A DNA stretch of 64,000 nt, from positions 186,001 to 250,000 of the forward strand of contig JADKJE010000001.1 of the NCBI GenBank assembly GCA_016722515.1, in the 5' to 3' direction. This DNA comes from Alphaproteobacteria bacterium (lineage in GTDB: Bacteria > Pseudomonadota > Alphaproteobacteria > Rickettsiales > JADKJE01). The notes under the pieces are model-generated. The model saw only the letters and a program-made list of their open reading frames with translations, ran no database searches and was not told the DNA's origin. Below are positions 9,149 to 17,874 of this stretch, piece by piece. A program made the position numbers and the translations under genes. Position 1 is the stretch's first letter. Each line of letters opens with the position of its first letter.

Positions 9149-10188
9149 CCCCCAACCAGTTCCGCTAATCTGTTTTCCAGTTCTAACACGTCACATACAG
9201 AAGCAGGTTTTATAAATTGAAAACCATTCTCAAGGCGCCTTGCGGCTTCCATGCCAAGCAACGGTGCTGCTTCTAATACTTCGCTCATTTCCGTCATATT
9301 GCCATTACAGTGCAACAATAAATCACATCCTGCCTGAACCGCTTGATGGGCTTTATTCGTAAACGAACCCGTCAACGCCTTCATCGATAAATCGTCACTG
9401 ATGATAACACCGTCATATTCTAGATTTTCACGTATATACCTAATCACCCGAGGCGACAACGTGGCCGGATGCGACACATCCAAACAACGATACACAACAT
9501 GGGCTGTCATTGCCCATGGAATAAATTTTAATTGCTTAAACACTTCAAAATCGTGACGAGCCAGTATATCATAACTTTCAATAACTTCGGGCAATTCTTC
9601 ATGGCTATCGACTAAAGCTCGCCCATGCCCCGGAATATGTTTCATAATAGGAACAACACCAGCATCTGCTAAACCTCTGGCAACCTCGCCGGCAAGAGCT
9701 ACTATCAGCGAAACCGTATTGCCGTAAGACCGATCACCGATGATCGAATGAGCGCCATCGATGAGTAAATCAGCCACCGGGGCACAATCCACATTAATAC
9801 CAAGTGAGGCTAATTCCAAACCCATCAGTTTTCCGCTCAGATAAGCCGATTCCTTCGCATGTTCCAAATGCTTCTCTGCCAATTGCGCTATTTTCTGTGC
9901 AGGAAACGTTTTTCTAAAATAGGGAGGCCTTAACCTTGCAACTCTTCCGCCTTCTTGATCAATCAGGATAGGAGCATCCTGCCTGCCTGATAGGTGACGC
10001 AATTGCTTTACTAAACGCTTCACTTGATCAGGATGTTTGACATTCCTGGCAAATAAAATAAAACCAAGAGGATTATGATCGCTAAAGAGTTTTTCTTCCT
10101 GCGCGTTTAAGATTTCGCCTTCAAGACCAACAATGACAGCTTTAGGCGCTGCGATAGTTAGAGTGGTGGGTGTAGGGTTATTTAGCAA
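9145..10188 (-). CDS. nagZ: Beta-N-acetylhexosaminidase NagZ (peptidoglycan recycling)
   Basis: Glycoside hydrolase family 3 enzyme (347 residues) that removes GlcNAc from anhydro-muropeptides in the cytoplasm. The diagnostic NagZ loop is KHIPGHGRALVDSHEELP (general acid/base His in GHG, about residue 180), and the nucleophile aspartate is in ISDDLSMKAL. RLRPPYFRKTFPAQ, after the IDQEGGRVAR block, is typical. It overlaps the SPOR protein gene by 11 bp and is third in the argS-SPOR-nagZ operon, a common alphaproteobacterial arrangement. In many relatives scpA, scpB and tatA follow; here the operon ends against the oppositely oriented exbD-like gene. Confidence 0.96.
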   Translation of the reverse strand: MLNNPTPTTLTIAAPKAVIVGLEGEILNAQEEKLFSDHNPLGFILFARNVKHPDQVKRLVKQLRHLSGRQDAPILIDQEGGRVARLRPPYFRKTFPAQKIAQLAEKHLEHAKESAYLSGKLMGLELASLGINVDCAPVADLLIDGAHSIIGDRSYGNTVSLIVALAGEVARGLADAGVVPIMKHIPGHGRALVDSHEELPEVIESYDILARHDFEVFKQLKFIPWAMTAHVVYRCLDVSHPATLSPRVIRYIRENLEYDGVIISDDLSMKALTGSFTNKAHQAVQAGCDLLLHCNGNMTEMSEVLEAAPLLGMEAARRLENGFQFIKPASVCDVLELENRLAELVGG

Positions 10189-11107
10189 TGAAACACTCCA
10201 TTTTATGGGTATTAAGTTCCTGGCAAATACTATGTGCCTTTTCTAGACTCACAGGACCAACCTGCAACCGATATAAAGTCCCTTTACCTTGAGTTTCTAC
10301 TTTTGAGATATGGGGTGTTAAGCCAGACAAAGAGCTATGGGATTTTTGAATTTTCTCCCATACTCTACTGGCCTCAGATTCAGATTTGAACGCACCCAAT
10401 TGAATACGGCTGCTTGAATTCTTAGCAGTGGATGGCACCACTTTAGACGTTTCTTTTTCTTTTGAAGTTTCTTTTTCTTTACTCGCTTCTTTTGTCATTT
10501 CAGAGTCAGCTTTTGTTTTTGCTTCAGGCGTAAGTTCAGCCTTAGGGTTTTCCTTCATGGAAGCCTTAGCACTCTCTTTGGTTGAATCTTTAGACTCCTC
10601 CTTAGCTGTTTCCTTTGTTGAGCTTTTTGTCACAACCGGATCATTCACGATATCTTTAGGCGCTTTATCTGTTTTGTCCACCAGATCCTGACTGGTATTA
10701 TCTTTATTAAATGCAGTATCTGTTTTAGACTTGCTGCCATTGTCTTTATTCATTTTAATCGGCTCTTCTGGAGGAGGTACAAGCTTTTCGTCATCTGCCA
10801 ACTCCACGGCTTCTTTATTTTTGATCACATTATAAACCGTTTTATCACGATTGGGAATTTCAGCTCCGCCTTCTTCCTGCGGTTCATCTTTGATAGGGGT
10901 CGGCTCAGGGTAAATAACAGGAACTTCAGCCAGAGGAATCACTTTGGGTACCGCTACAAAATGATGATAACTCATCACCAAACCTGCCCCCAATACAAAC
11001 CCGCTAGCACCCGCTATCAGAAGCGATAAAAACGGGAGAGGCTGCTTCTCTACCACCTCTTCTTCTTCCTGAAACACTTCATAATTTTCATCATTATTTC
11101 TATTCAT
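10178..11107 (-). CDS. SPOR-domain membrane protein
   Basis: A 309-residue single-pass membrane protein. A short cytoplasmic acidic N-terminus is followed by one transmembrane helix (about 27-48, LSLLIAGASGFVLGAGLVM). A long Lys/Glu/Ser/Thr/Ala-rich linker with repeated ETSKEK-like units (about residues 100-225) leads to a C-terminal SPOR domain (SSRIQLGAFKSESEA to the end). SPOR domains bind denuded peptidoglycan at the division septum. The position between argS and nagZ is conserved in alphaproteobacteria. The linker is low complexity and unlikely to be folded. The ribosome site is weak; the gene is probably translated from the argS message, which ends 15 bp upstream. Confidence 0.92.
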   Translation of the reverse strand: MNRNNDENYEVFQEEEEVVEKQPLPFLSLLIAGASGFVLGAGLVMSYHHFVAVPKVIPLAEVPVIYPEPTPIKDEPQEEGGAEIPNRDKTVYNVIKNKEAVELADDEKLVPPPEEPIKMNKDNGSKSKTDTAFNKDNTSQDLVDKTDKAPKDIVNDPVVTKSSTKETAKEESKDSTKESAKASMKENPKAELTPEAKTKADSEMTKEASKEKETSKEKETSKVVPSTAKNSSSRIQLGAFKSESEASRVWEKIQKSHSSLSGLTPHISKVETQGKGTLYRLQVGPVSLEKAHSICQELNTHKMECFIAK

Positions 11108-11122
11108 GCAGTCCTCATCATC

Positions 11123-12874
11123 CTATACCATTTCTTCAAGCGGTGTTACGTTCAGAATACCAAGTCCGGAAGCAATTGTCACTTTCACTGCTTGCACCAC
11201 CGCCAGATGAGCGGCTGTTTTAGCTGGATTATCTTCCAGGATAAAGCGTAATGCATTGTCTTCCTTACCTTTATTCCATAAAGCATGGAACGAAGCCGCT
11301 AATTCTTGCAGATAAAAAGCCACACGATGTGGTTCATATGCTTTTGCCGCCTGCTCTACCAACCGTGGAAAACTGGCAATCTGTTTGATAACACTAAGGT
11401 AATCTTCATCCTGTACCCGCGCAGCCACATCATGGATATTCTGTTTCATATCTTTAAGTGCATCCGGGCATTGATGCTGGGCCAAACGTAAAACCGATGC
11501 CGCACGCGCATGAGCATAATGGACATAGAATACCGGATTATCTTTGGATTGTTCCTGAACTTTGACTAAATCAAAATCCAAAACAACATCATTTTTGCGG
11601 GTTAACATGACAAAGCGAACAATATCCTTACCCACAGCATCAATTACATCACGCACGGTTGCAAACTTGCCTGCGCGTTTAGACATCTTAACAGGAATTC
11701 CATCTTCTAAAAAATTGACCAGATCATGGGTTTTAACCTCTAGAATAGCTTTCTGGTCACTAAGTGCCGATACGGCGGCTTTCATCCGCTTCACATAACC
11801 TTTATGATCACTGCCAAGCTCTAAAATCATGTGATTATAACCACGTTGGATTTTATCAAGGTGATAGGCAATATCCGAGGCAAAATAGGTCCAACTGCCA
11901 TCCGATTTTTGTAATGGCCTGTCCATATCATCGCCAAACTGAGTTGATTTAAATAATACCTGATCCCGCGGCTCCCAATCATCAGGGAGTTTTCCTTTGG
12001 GTGGCTCTAAAACCCCTTTATAAAGTAGCCCTTTGTCTTCAAGGATGGCTTTTACTTCATCCATTTTATGCTGATCGTGAAGTGCCTGTTCTGAACTGAA
12101 AATATCATGTTCAATGCCAAGGTCTTTGAGGTCACTACGGATTAATTCCATCATTTTGTCGATGGCAAAAGGCTTAATGACTGGCAGCCATTGCGATTCT
12201 TCCATACCAAGCAATTCCTTACCATAGGCCGAGGCAAGTGCCGCACCAATTGGTTTTAAATATTCACCCGGGTATAGCCCTCCAGGAATTTCTATGGTTT
12301 CGCCCAGCGCTTCCTTGTAGCGCAGGAACGCAGAACGTGCCAGTGTTTCGACCTGGCTTCCGGCATCGTTGATATAATATTCCCTCACCACATGATAACC
12401 CGCTTTGCTCAGTAGGCGCACCAACGCATCGCCAAACACAGCACCACGCGCATGGCCAATATGCATAGGCCCGGTAGGATTAGCAGACACCCATTCAACA
12501 TTGATCGTCTGCTTATTGCCAGTATGACTTTGCCCATACTCCCCCCCTACCCTGACAACATGTTCAAGCAACCGTTGCCAGACAACGGGATACAACCTGA
12601 TATTAATAAATCCGGGCCCAGCACATTCTGCCGAAACCACATCTGGATGTTTTTTTAGTGCTTCAATAATAATCTCAGCAAGTTGCCTAGGCGCAACACC
12701 GGCTTGTTTAGCCAGAACCATGGCTGCATTGCATGCAACATCTCCATGCGTTAGGTCACGGGTGGACTCTATCGTCATATGAGCCGTATCAAGGTTTTGC
12801 GTTATTTGACCATCACGACCTAAATTCTCTATAATCCCAACCACATCCTGGCGTAACTGCTGAAAAATATCCAT
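11123..12874 (-). CDS. argS: Arginyl-tRNA synthetase
   Basis: Class I aminoacyl-tRNA synthetase charging tRNA-Arg, 583 residues, usual length. It has an N-terminal Arg-tRNA synthetase domain, the HIGH motif in NPTGPMHIGHARG (about 138) and a KMSK motif in VKMSKRAGKFATVRDV. The C-terminal DALR anticodon-binding domain begins near VHYAHARAASVLR. First gene of the argS-SPOR-nagZ minus operon. The start at 12874 agrees with the family N-terminus. Confidence 0.97.
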   Translation of the reverse strand: MDIFQQLRQDVVGIIENLGRDGQITQNLDTAHMTIESTRDLTHGDVACNAAMVLAKQAGVAPRQLAEIIIEALKKHPDVVSAECAGPGFINIRLYPVVWQRLLEHVVRVGGEYGQSHTGNKQTINVEWVSANPTGPMHIGHARGAVFGDALVRLLSKAGYHVVREYYINDAGSQVETLARSAFLRYKEALGETIEIPGGLYPGEYLKPIGAALASAYGKELLGMEESQWLPVIKPFAIDKMMELIRSDLKDLGIEHDIFSSEQALHDQHKMDEVKAILEDKGLLYKGVLEPPKGKLPDDWEPRDQVLFKSTQFGDDMDRPLQKSDGSWTYFASDIAYHLDKIQRGYNHMILELGSDHKGYVKRMKAAVSALSDQKAILEVKTHDLVNFLEDGIPVKMSKRAGKFATVRDVIDAVGKDIVRFVMLTRKNDVVLDFDLVKVQEQSKDNPVFYVHYAHARAASVLRLAQHQCPDALKDMKQNIHDVAARVQDEDYLSVIKQIASFPRLVEQAAKAYEPHRVAFYLQELAASFHALWNKGKEDNALRFILEDNPAKTAAHLAVVQAVKVTIASGLGILNVTPLEEMV

Positions 12875-12975
12875 ATGTTCCTGAAATGACTTTATATCTG
12901 CTTGTTTATGTTCAACAGAATAATCGAAACTGCACGATCATGCAACCCTCAAGGGGCTTTAAATATAAGGTTTAC

Positions 12976-13914
12976 TTAGCGCCTGACATGCATATGCTGA
13001 TGGGCTTGCGCGATGATGAATGTTTTATAAGATTCCCAGAAATGGCCCGCATGTTCACCCGGCAACAAATCATCAAATTCATCAGCCGAAATAACTTGCC
13101 ATTCTTCAAGAGTATGAATTTCATCTGCAATCTGAATATGAGCATCAGTAATCGTGATTAAAAAAGGTAAATTAGCAATCTGGTCAGGTGAACTTGATGC
13201 CGTTACATTCCCCGCCAAAATAGCATTACCACAGACAATAGCATTACCTTTAGCACAGGCATGGTCGGCAATTTTAGCATAGCCCGAAATCTTAGCATGG
13301 TCTGCCACTTCTATTTCGCCTTCCAAGGCTGCATGGCCTTCGATATCCGCAAAATCCTTAACCGAAGCAAAACCTTGAATCTCTGAATCTCCATGGATAC
13401 GGGCATGATCAGTAAGCCTAGCTTTTCCACCCACAACAGCATGTTCATAAACATGAACCTCTCCGTCTATTTTCGCCTGGTCTTTAATGGTAGCATAACC
13501 ATAAATATGTGCACGGCCAAAAATAGACGCATAATCCATGATTTCTGCATAATTGGTGACTAATACTTCGCCGTCAACCCTTGCACATCCCTGTACCTGA
13601 GCAAATTTCATAAGATGGGAATGCCCCAGCACCACGGCCTCGCCATGCACCTTTACATAATCCTGTAAAACAGCATTATGCCCCACATAAGCGTCCTCAC
13701 ATATTAATGATTTGTCCATAGCAATCGCCTGATCCGCTATCCAGCACCCACCTTGCTGGCTAAGATTCCTTGATGTCTCAACCCACCCGCCTACACATCC
13801 AGCCCTAATGGGCCCTTGCGAAGACATAAAATCTTCCACAGCAACAATCTGGTGTAGCAGTTTGCCTCGATAACGCAGCGTCCGCCCTGAATAGTCGAAT
13901 TTCTGAAATGACAT
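12976..13914 (-). CDS. Hexapeptide-repeat (left-handed beta-helix) protein, YdcK-like
   Basis: A protein of about 312 residues dominated by imperfect hexapeptide-like repeats of the kind A.I.G.A.V (for example AHIYGYATIKDQAKIDGEV and ARIHGDSEIQGFASVKD) across residues 60-245, predicting a left-handed parallel beta-helix. The opening HQIVAVEDF...GGWVE...LSQQGGCWI resembles the E. coli YdcK family, whose function is unknown. No acyltransferase active-site loop is evident, so I do not call it an enzyme. I prefer the ATG at 13914 (MSFQKFDYSG) because family members begin there; an ATG at 13950 is also open. Neither has a good ribosome site. It lies upstream of argS on the same strand with a 101-bp gap. 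Confidence 0.78.
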   Translation of the reverse strand: MSFQKFDYSGRTLRYRGKLLHQIVAVEDFMSSQGPIRAGCVGGWVETSRNLSQQGGCWIADQAIAMDKSLICEDAYVGHNAVLQDYVKVHGEAVVLGHSHLMKFAQVQGCARVDGEVLVTNYAEIMDYASIFGRAHIYGYATIKDQAKIDGEVHVYEHAVVGGKARLTDHARIHGDSEIQGFASVKDFADIEGHAALEGEIEVADHAKISGYAKIADHACAKGNAIVCGNAILAGNVTASSSPDQIANLPFLITITDAHIQIADEIHTLEEWQVISADEFDDLLPGEHAGHFWESYKTFIIAQAHQHMHVRR

Positions 13915-14162
13915 GATAGATTGCTTTACACGAAATATTAAACAACACATCTATCATTTTATATTATATTTATAAAATAAATTATTAATAACAACAATAT
14001 CTATCAATTTAATTACATTAATACTTAAATAATATTAAAAAACGCTACAACTAATCAACCAGCACAATGATCGATTATCGATGCGCCTGCACTAATTTTT
14101 CAGCTATAACTTGTTTAGCTTCCGATCTTCTTTAAAAAATATTAGCTATTCTTTCCGCATTA

Positions 14163-14861
14163 CTATCTTAAGAATAGCTCAAAAGGTGAGCCAAAATCAA
14201 GAACCACATACTCCACCCGATTACTAAGTCCGGGAATAGCGGCTTCAAAGTCGTAAGACCCATACGGTTTGAGTTTTACCCCAACCAAATCTTTAGAAAC
14301 CCGTTCCCCTAACCGTTTATAACGTTTGCTCATGGTAGAGAGGCGAACGGGTTTGAGGATCACAGGCTTATTACTGGCGTTATAAATACTGCCATTAATA
14401 ACCACCCCACCTTTATGTTCGTTATCTAAAGTGAGGGTTACATGTTGAAACCCGACATTTTGCGTGGATGCCATCCCCAACGCTGAATAAAGTGGTTGCA
14501 CTAACGTTAACGTAAAAAGATATGGCTGATATAAAACAAAAACCAAAGCCAGGTTCAGTACCATCAAACCAAAAGATGCTGGCTTAATCCACTTTGGCAG
14601 CACCCTAAACGACTTCTTTTCTGAAGATGTCACTGGTAATGACGAATGTTCTGGGATGGGTGGCGGTGTTGGATTAATTGAATCCCCCTCCATGGCCATA
14701 GGTACAGGGACCATCACCATCCGCTCTTCAGAGTCACCGGCCATGGGGGCTTGAAACCAGGTATGGCTGCAACCTGCACAACGGACTTTGCGTCCCTTAT
14801 CGCCTAAAAGATGCGTGGGGATCAAGAAGCGCTTTAAACATTTTTCGCATTGAAGAATCAT
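14163..14861 (-). CDS. Zinc-ribbon single-pass membrane protein (MJ0042-type)
   Basis: A 232-residue protein. The N-terminal finger CEKC...C..C (MILQCEKCLKRF then VRCAGCSHTWF) is the MJ0042-type zinc ribbon common on alphaproteobacterial membrane proteins. A proline-rich linker, one transmembrane segment (about 95-117, LMVLNLALVFVLYQPYLF) and a C-terminal beta-rich domain follow, similar in layout to DUF3426 proteins (INGSIYNASNKPVILKPV, then LKPYGSYDFEAAIPGL). The role is unknown. It is divergent from dapD with a 113-bp gap. Confidence 0.8.
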   Translation of the reverse strand: MILQCEKCLKRFLIPTHLLGDKGRKVRCAGCSHTWFQAPMAGDSEERMVMVPVPMAMEGDSINPTPPPIPEHSSLPVTSSEKKSFRVLPKWIKPASFGLMVLNLALVFVLYQPYLFTLTLVQPLYSALGMASTQNVGFQHVTLTLDNEHKGGVVINGSIYNASNKPVILKPVRLSTMSKRYKRLGERVSKDLVGVKLKPYGSYDFEAAIPGLSNRVEYVVLDFGSPFELFLR

Positions 14862-14974
14862 AGCAGAAACACTTAATTAGTGACGATAGCCCAAAAAACA
14901 GTTTACAGAAATCAGCTAGTCGCTAGTATAGGAGCATTTCCAAATAACAGCAATAACTTATCGAAAGGACATGT

Positions 14975-15823
14975 ATGAGCGAATTTAAATCCATTATTGA
15001 AAAAGCATGGGCCAACAAAGAAGAAATCAGCCTAAGCACTGCAGGCGATGTCCGTAATGCGGTTGACCAAACCCTGGCACAATTAGATAACGGCGAAATT
15101 CGTATAGCCGAAAAGCAGAATGATGAATGGATAGTCAATCAATGGGCCAAAAAAGCGATCCTGCTTTCATTCCGCCTCAACGACATGACATTAATCAAAG
15201 GCGGTCCTCTCATGGCTAATCATCAAACCTGCTGGTTTGATAAAGTGCCTTCTAAATTTGAAGGCTGGGATGAAGAACGGTTTCGCCAGGCAAAATTCCG
15301 CGCCGTTCCAGGTTCGTTTGTGCGCCGAGGTTCCTACATCGGCAAAGATGTGGTGTTGATGCCAAGCTTTGTTAATCTCGGTGCGTATGTGGATGACAAT
15401 ACCATGATCGATACATGGGCAACCGTTGGCAGCTGTGCACAAATTGGCAAAAATTGCCATATTTCTGGAGGAACTGGAATTGGCGGCGTGCTCGAACCTC
15501 TCCAAGCAAACCCAGTGATCATTGAAGATAACTGCTTTATCGGTGCACGCAGTGAAGTTGCCGAGGGTGTTATTATAGGCGAAGGTTCTGTGGTTTCTAT
15601 GGGCGTGTTTATTGGCGCTTCAACAAAAATATATGACCGGGAAACCGGCGAAATTTTCCAAGGAAAAGTGCCACCTTATTCGGTCGTTGTTCCAGGGAAT
15701 CTTCCTGCTAAAGACCCATCAAAGCCTTCGTTATATGCGGCAGTCATCGTTAAACGGGTGGATGCTAAAACACGAAGCAAAACGTCGATTAATGATTTAT
15801 TGAGATCCTATACACAGCAATAA
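14975..15823 (+). CDS. dapD: Tetrahydrodipicolinate N-succinyltransferase
   Basis: Transfers succinyl from succinyl-CoA to tetrahydrodipicolinate in the succinylase branch of lysine/diaminopimelate synthesis. The protein has 282 residues. A helical N-terminal domain is followed by a left-handed beta-helix (GSYIGKDVVLMPSFVNLGAYVDD), the family segment ATVGSCAQIGKNCHISGGTGIGGVLEPLQ (quoted in parts: TVGSCAQIGKNCHISGG, then TGIGGVLEPL) and the C-terminal cap. AAAGGACATGT precedes the ATG, a fair ribosome site. The gene stands alone and ends in a very strong terminator 3 bp past the stop. Confidence 0.96.
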   Translation: MSEFKSIIEKAWANKEEISLSTAGDVRNAVDQTLAQLDNGEIRIAEKQNDEWIVNQWAKKAILLSFRLNDMTLIKGGPLMANHQTCWFDKVPSKFEGWDEERFRQAKFRAVPGSFVRRGSYIGKDVVLMPSFVNLGAYVDDNTMIDTWATVGSCAQIGKNCHISGGTGIGGVLEPLQANPVIIEDNCFIGARSEVAEGVIIGEGSVVSMGVFIGASTKIYDRETGEIFQGKVPPYSVVVPGNLPAKDPSKPSLYAAVIVKRVDAKTRSKTSINDLLRSYTQQ

Positions 15824-15825
15824 CC

Positions 15826-15866
15826 AAGAGCCTTCAACCCTGTTTTTTACAGGGTTGAAGGCTCTT
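15826..15866 (+). terminator. Strong hairpin after dapD
   Basis: A perfect 17-bp stem: 15826-15842 pairs with 15850-15866, with loop TTTTTTA. It begins 3 bp after the dapD stop. There is no long T tract on the plus side, but stem length and position make it the likely end of dapD transcription. Confidence 0.88.
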
Positions 15867-16013
15867 ATATACCTGGTATAATGTGAGAATATATTCCTAA
15901 GTTTAACAGAACCATATCATCATCAAAATGATGAACGCAAGTCGTTTACCTAACTGGTACGAATGATTGCCCTATAAGCTGAATTATTTGTTGCAATCCA
16001 CGTCGCAAAAGAC

Positions 16014-16062
16014 AAAAATCTTTTTTATGAGTGGGAAAAGAAATAAACTTATAAATAAGAAT
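16014..16062 (+). repeat. 49-bp direct repeat, left copy
   Basis: Perfect 49-bp match to 20690-20738, same orientation, starting AAAAATCTTTTTTATGAG and ending AAATAAGAAT. Bases on both sides differ between the copies. Both copies carry an ATG opening a short frame MSGKRNKLINKN. The two copies bracket the accessory genes at 16.6-20.5 kb, so they may be attachment or recombination sites, or two copies of a dispersed repeat. Confidence 0.9.
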
Positions 16063-16209
16063 CCTGTCTTCGTCAATGGGACACCCGAAACGAGGTTTTA
16101 GAGATTGATCAACTTTTTTTGATCTGCAGATAAGTGGTTAAATATGGTTATATCTTTCCCTGATGCTGGTAGCTTGAACGAGGCATGAAAGATGGTTTTT
16201 GAGAGCTTA

Positions 16210-16294
16210 CCCAACGCGGTGTTGATCGCGAAACCAAAAGCAGTTATAAAGAACTCAAGACTCTACTTCTAACTGGTACAACGATTGGGAGCAC
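16210..16294 (+). repeat. 85-bp direct repeat, copy 1
   Basis: Matches 16341-16425 with two differences (AACGCGG/AATGCGG and ACGATTG/ACAATTG). The offset is 131 bp. Part of the island's rearranged left side. Confidence 0.9.
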
Positions 16295-16315
16295 CTCAAC
16301 ACCCGCACAATTCGC

Positions 16316-16361
16316 CGCGATCAACACCGCATTGGGCATGCCCAATGCGGTGTTGATCGCG
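16316..16361. repeat. 46-bp perfect palindrome
   Basis: Two 23-base arms with no spacer, centred on GCATGC (between 16338 and 16339); each arm runs CGCGATCAACACCGCATTGG plus GCA. The right arm is the beginning of the second 85-bp repeat copy, so the left arm looks like an inverted partial copy of the same unit. Such a palindrome would form a cruciform and could mark a recombination junction. Confidence 0.9.
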
Positions 16362-16425
16362 AAACCAAAAGCAGTTATAAAGAACTCAAGACTCTACTTC
16401 TAACTGGTACAACAATTGGGAGCAC
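16341..16425 (+). repeat. 85-bp direct repeat, copy 2
   Basis: Second copy of the unit at 16210-16294, with two mismatches. Its first 21 bases form the right arm of the 46-bp palindrome. Confidence 0.9.
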
Positions 16426-16625
16426 GTCATTAATAATAAATATATTATTAAGCAATATTCTATATTTTATTTTTGATATTCCTTCCTGGAACTGGTGATT
16501 TATATATTGAACCCTTCACGGGATCCATGGAGCCCAGATGTACACCCTGACTGTTGTACACTTCAATATCATTATGTGTATTATCCCATTCGTAATATTG
16601 CTTTCCACTTCCACTTCCTGAAGTT

Positions 16626-17669
16626 TTAACACGTCAAACTAAGCCAGTATTCATCAAATAATTCAGCACATTTCATGCCATCCCTAAATTCAATAATGGC
16701 ATTTGCATCATTAATCTGAAAGACAGTTCGGATATCACGCATAAGAAAATTACAGTCACTCTTTGATATGCCATGTGCTGTTGCATAGATTCTTTTTGTT
16801 TTACATTTCTTGCCTGGCGATATTAGTTCCATATTCTTTTTATGAAATGCAAAACCTAGAAATACGATTGTTTCAGCTTCAAATAAACGTTCTCGAAGTT
16901 TTGTAATAGTTTCACTATCTTCAAAATTCTCATTGAAGGTTTTTATATTTTTAGAAATTGCTAAAAAATCACTTCGTTCTGAACCATATGGTACATGCTG
17001 GTATGGGTCCGTATTTTGCCAAGGTAAAGCCCCGATGCTACCGTATGGGTGAAATATAGTAAGCGAATCAAGTAAGTTCTTTGTTTGGGGCTGATCTAAA
17101 GCAAATCTTTTCTGCAATGCTTCATAAAGATAGTGTTCAATACATCTATCATAATTGAAACTAACGAATGATACATTTTCAAAAATACTTGCTGCATCAT
17201 GACCAGATACTTCTTCCGCAAGCATGTTGAGAAAACGAGGATACCAAGTGTCCTGAAGGCCATCAAAATTAAGATGTTGGCGGTCTGTTGGCTTATAGAA
17301 TAATTTGCTATGTTTTTCTGCCTCTAGAATTGAGCTTACAATACCAAATTTTCCGCAAGTTTCCGCTAAATCATCATGAGATAATGAAAGAAGTGCATTA
17401 TCAATAGAGCGATTTACGGATAGTGCATCCTTTACTTTCCATGCCGAGTGTAGATAGGGATTTATATCTCCATTCCGCCCATCGGGTTGTTTAACATGGC
17501 GTCTTAATGCCTCTGTAATATTATAACAGCCAGAACTCTGCTGAAAACCATTCTCAAATTTAATATCAATTTTCTGAGATATTTTTCTTTTAAGCTCTTC
17601 TCCGACAGGAAGGTTCACTTCCTTACTGGCACCTGCACCAACTACAAATACAGTCTTTGATCTGAACAT
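16626..17669 (-). CDS. SIR2-like domain protein, possible NAD-hydrolysing effector
   Basis: A 347-residue protein with a SIR2-like NAD-binding signature: VFVVGAGASKEVNLPVGEE at residues 8-26, SFVSFNYDRCIEHYLYEAL (about 175) and IFHPYGSIG (about 215, with a candidate catalytic His). A late FLGFAFHKKNMELI block is typical of stand-alone SIR2_2-type proteins. Such proteins are linked to phage defence, where the SIR2 domain depletes NAD; that role here is inference. There is no obvious partner gene (no Argonaute, HerA or TIR gene nearby). It lies inside the 49-bp-repeat island, which supports acquisition. The start at 17669 gives the canonical GAGAS N-terminus. Confidence 0.75.
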   Translation of the reverse strand: MFRSKTVFVVGAGASKEVNLPVGEELKRKISQKIDIKFENGFQQSSGCYNITEALRRHVKQPDGRNGDINPYLHSAWKVKDALSVNRSIDNALLSLSHDDLAETCGKFGIVSSILEAEKHSKLFYKPTDRQHLNFDGLQDTWYPRFLNMLAEEVSGHDAASIFENVSFVSFNYDRCIEHYLYEALQKRFALDQPQTKNLLDSLTIFHPYGSIGALPWQNTDPYQHVPYGSERSDFLAISKNIKTFNENFEDSETITKLRERLFEAETIVFLGFAFHKKNMELISPGKKCKTKRIYATAHGISKSDCNFLMRDIRTVFQINDANAIIEFRDGMKCAELFDEYWLSLTC

Positions 17670-17756
17670 CTTTTCTACCGATTAACTACGCTATGCGTAG
17701 ATTAGTGACAACTCTCAGCTACATCTATATCGCCAAACCACTGAATTGTCTTGACT

Positions 17757-17789
17757 AAAAAATCCCGCACCGACTTTTCCCAAGTGCGG
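17757..17789 (-). terminator. Rho-independent terminator, minus strand
   Basis: Read on the minus strand: stem CCGCAC (17789-17784) and GTGCGG (17770-17765), a 13-nt loop, then GATTTTTT. It probably ends transcripts coming from the haemagglutinin/immunity genes upstream. Confidence 0.65.
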
Positions 17790-17874
17790 AAAAATATAAT
17801 GAGGCACTCTCAAAACCGTATTTGAGAATAAAAATGCATCTTTTTTCTGCATTCTAAAGTCAGGAGGAAATCTC

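Larger units (their letters stand above)
15867..16625. other. Gene-poor left part of the accessory island
   Basis: About 760 bp without a convincing gene. It holds one copy of the island-flanking 49-bp repeat, two copies of an 85-bp direct repeat and a 46-bp palindrome, all listed separately. A shorter match to the 85-bp unit (CTAACTGGTAC) also occurs at 15950-15960. On the plus strand both 85-bp copies encode the same C-terminal-looking tail (PNAVLIAKPKAVIKNSRLYF then stop), suggesting debris of a degraded gene. Confidence 0.6.
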
